Assembly: GCA_051008185.1 (NCBI GenBank)
Contig: JBPCXW010000012.1
Coordinates: forward strand, 1-6,206
DNA from: CAXMWX01 sp051008185
Lineage (GTDB): Bacteria > Pseudomonadota > Gammaproteobacteria > Eutrophobiales > Eutrophobiaceae
DNA: 6,206 bases
Direction: 5' to 3'
Below are positions 6,202 to 6,206 of the stretch, piece after piece. Positions within the stretch are counted from its first letter, which is position 1. The number at the start of each line of letters is the position of its first letter. A model generated the notes under the pieces. It was not told where the DNA came from. It saw nothing but the letters and a program-made list of their open reading frames with translations, and did no database searches. Made by a program: the position numbers and the translations under genes.

Positions 6202-6206
6202 TATTG

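Noticed and set aside
6104..6206. Possible small gene starting at ATG 6104 and open to the window end
   Set aside because: No Shine-Dalgarno sequence is present, the translation is Pro/Arg/Leu-rich and runs straight through the palindromic repeat, so it looks like chance reading of non-coding repeat DNA. It could only be revisited with downstream sequence.

Overview
The window (about 6.2 kb, GC roughly in the high fifties by eye) is densely packed with chromosomal amino-acid biosynthesis genes. It holds one 5'-truncated and four complete protein genes and almost no spacer DNA. The succinylase-type DapD (273 aa, very close to the E. coli form in length and active-site numbering), the LeuB type and the Shine-Dalgarno signals suggest a member of the Pseudomonadota, probably a gammaproteobacterium. 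The long three-domain SerA next to a DUF1015 gene is commoner outside the enteric bacteria. No marker gene is present, so the lineage is an inference. There are no rRNA, tRNA, CRISPR, transposase or phage genes.

Layout. (1) 1-2678, plus strand: the 3' part of serA (3-phosphoglycerate dehydrogenase with ASB and ACT regulatory domains), then after 18 bases a complete DUF1015-family gene, probably one operon. (2) 2679-4879, minus strand: dapD followed after 14 bases by a tryptophan-synthase-beta-like gene of the TrpB2 class, evidently one translationally linked unit. It converges on the first unit with no intergenic base: the two stop codons abut in the palindrome TGATCA. (3) 4880-4988: a 109-base divergent spacer between dapD and leuB. 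(4) 4989-6059, plus strand: leuB. (5) 6060-6206: a non-coding tail, AT-rich at first, then a GC-rich palindromic element with features of a dispersed intergenic repeat, running close to the window end.

How the genes may work together. SerA commits 3-phosphoglycerate to the phosphorylated serine pathway, whose intermediate is O-phosphoserine. TrpB2 enzymes have been reported to use O-phosphoserine as the amino donor for tryptophan synthesis. The DUF1015 protein carries a DGHHR motif resembling that of ParB/sulfiredoxin-fold proteins, a fold that includes the free serine kinase SerK. Three of the five genes could therefore act on the serine/O-phosphoserine node. This is the most interesting hypothesis here, but it is not proven by the sequence. 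DapD (lysine and diaminopimelate) and LeuB (leucine) complete an amino-acid biosynthesis neighbourhood.
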